25,013 nt of DNA from Desulfurococcales archaeon (GTDB lineage Archaea > Thermoproteota > Thermoprotei_A > Sulfolobales > Desulfurococcaceae): contig JALWQP010000039.1 of the NCBI GenBank assembly GCA_027083045.1, positions 1 to 25,013 on the forward strand, read 5' to 3'. The notes below the pieces were generated by a model that saw only the letters and a program-made list of their open reading frames with translations, was not told the origin of the DNA and did not search any database. The position numbers were made by a program, and so were the translations under genes. Of the stretch, positions 24,400 through 25,013 are shown one piece after another (the stretch's first letter is position 1; every line of letters starts with the position of its first letter).

Positions 24400-24984
24400 C
24401 TATATCTGACTTAAAACTTCAGCTATTTTAGTAGAGCATCTTTCACAATAATACATTGTCTTATAATCAACTTCAAAGACAGAGTTGCTGAAGCTCATAA
24501 CACATCTAGGATCACTGCAGTGCCCAAGTCCTAGTAAATGCCCTAATTCATGAAGAATTTCTTTCGACACACGCTCGACATAGAGATCATATCTTTTACC
24601 AGCATACTTGCTAGCAGAATAAAACACTGGATCAAGTCTTTGAGCGGATACAAAAGCTATGCCTCTAGATGGGGAGGCTTCCCCAAACACGAAGTTAAGG
24701 CCTTCATCGTAAGCATCTATGTATCCGACACCAATAACGAAAACACCGCCATCCCTAAGATCCCGAAATATGTCCGCGAGATAATCGAGTATACATGGCC
24801 CAACATACTGTTTCCTAGACCAATCAAAACAAGACATCGGAAGCTTCAGGACCTCAGGCCATACTTCCACATCAATATATGGCGAAATACTGCTCAGAAC
24901 CCCATATACATTCCTACGCCAATCCTCAATAAAATCAAAGATAAAACATCTAGTCAGCGGTACAATTAGTGCCTTGCACTTCAT
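24400..24984 (-). CDS. amzA: Archaemetzincin, zinc metalloprotease
   Basis: A zinc-dependent peptidase of the metzincin clan. The signature is complete: H145-E146-LG-H149-LLG-LG-H155-C156, then C161, M163, C180 and C183. The zinc is bound by H145, H149 and H155 with E146 as base, and the four Cys form the second, structural zinc site particular to archaemetzincins. M163 follows the family's C-x-M order. The 194-aa length is typical and no signal peptide is seen, so it is probably cytoplasmic. A GTG at 24996 and an ATG at 24993 are in frame, but ATG 24984 lies 7 nt after GAAGTGAT and gives the family-like N-terminus MKCKALIVPL. The promoter lies at or beyond the right edge. Confidence 0.92.
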   Translation of the reverse strand: MKCKALIVPLTRCFIFDFIEDWRRNVYGVLSSISPYIDVEVWPEVLKLPMSCFDWSRKQYVGPCILDYLADIFRDLRDGGVFVIGVGYIDAYDEGLNFVFGEASPSRGIAFVSAQRLDPVFYSASKYAGKRYDLYVERVSKEILHELGHLLGLGHCSDPRCVMSFSNSVFEVDYKTMYYCERCSTKIAEVLSQI

Positions 24985-25013
24985 TCCAGCCATCACTTCA
25001 CATACCTATGTGT

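Noticed and set aside
24550..24969. 139-codon open frame antisense to archaemetzincin
   Set aside because: The opposite strand carries a complete metzincin signature; this frame lacks any recognisable domain.
1..25013. CRISPR array, insertion sequence or integrated element
   Set aside because: No regularly spaced direct repeats, transposase or integrase frame, or terminal repeats were seen on reading.

Overview
The window looks like a piece of a hyperthermophilic crenarchaeal chromosome, most likely Desulfurococcales. The reasons are a tetrabrachion/SlaB-like coiled-coil S-layer protein beside a giant subtilisin-like (STABLE/pyrolysin-type) protease, ThyX, archaeal myo-inositol-phosphate synthase, archease, archaemetzincin, TATA-box promoters, GGTGA-type ribosome binding sites, and a tRNA gene interrupted outside the anticodon loop. 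Genus and species cannot be fixed from sequence alone. I see no insertion sequence, CRISPR array, rRNA or phage gene.

Layout. 1-2.0 kb (+): the end of thyX, then dcd (together the dCTP to dTMP route), then a peroxiredoxin. 2.0-3.0 kb (-): a 93-codon orphan, a tRNA-Glu(CUC) with an insert of about 31 nt in its variable region, and a small membrane protein. 3.1-4.1 kb (+): a zinc alcohol dehydrogenase, tail to tail with the next block. 4.1-9.05 kb (-): a tight four-gene block read as RHH-PIN fusion, canonical VWA protein, degenerate VWA protein, 1028-aa SF2 helicase. This is the best candidate for an undescribed system. 9.2-16.0 kb (-): the cell-surface pair, S-layer coiled-coil anchor then giant protease. 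16.1-19.7 kb (-): a three-gene surface operon (membrane-anchored beta-propeller, small pilin-like protein, 649-aa pilin-like protein). 19.8-21.06 kb (-): NhaP-type Na+/H+ antiporter. 21.2-22.4 kb (-): inositol-phosphate synthase. 22.4-24.4 kb (+): PadR-like regulator, predicted RHH/helical protein, FUN14-like membrane protein, archease. 24.4-25.0 kb (-): archaemetzincin.

How the genes work together. thyX and dcd supply dTTP precursors. The S-layer protein and protease probably form one assembly at the cell surface, as tetrabrachion and its bound protease do in Staphylothermus marinus. The propeller/pilin operon is also predicted to be exported and is rich in N-glycosylation sequons. The four-gene helicase block combines a nuclease-like domain, a DNA-binding domain, two VWA scaffolds and a motor, which suggests nucleic-acid surveillance, decay or defence; its function is inference only.

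Start codons. Several genes have an in-frame GTG or TTG just upstream of an ATG, and in several cases the GTG is part of the ribosome binding site itself (GGTG, then 5-7 nt, then ATG). For those I chose the downstream ATG. Non-coding stretches: no gap without a gene exceeds 300 bases. The longest are 2262-2539 (a 14-bp palindrome and a hairpin), 13146-13395 (protease promoter, S-layer gene end) and 21057-21239 (antiporter promoter, ino1 end).
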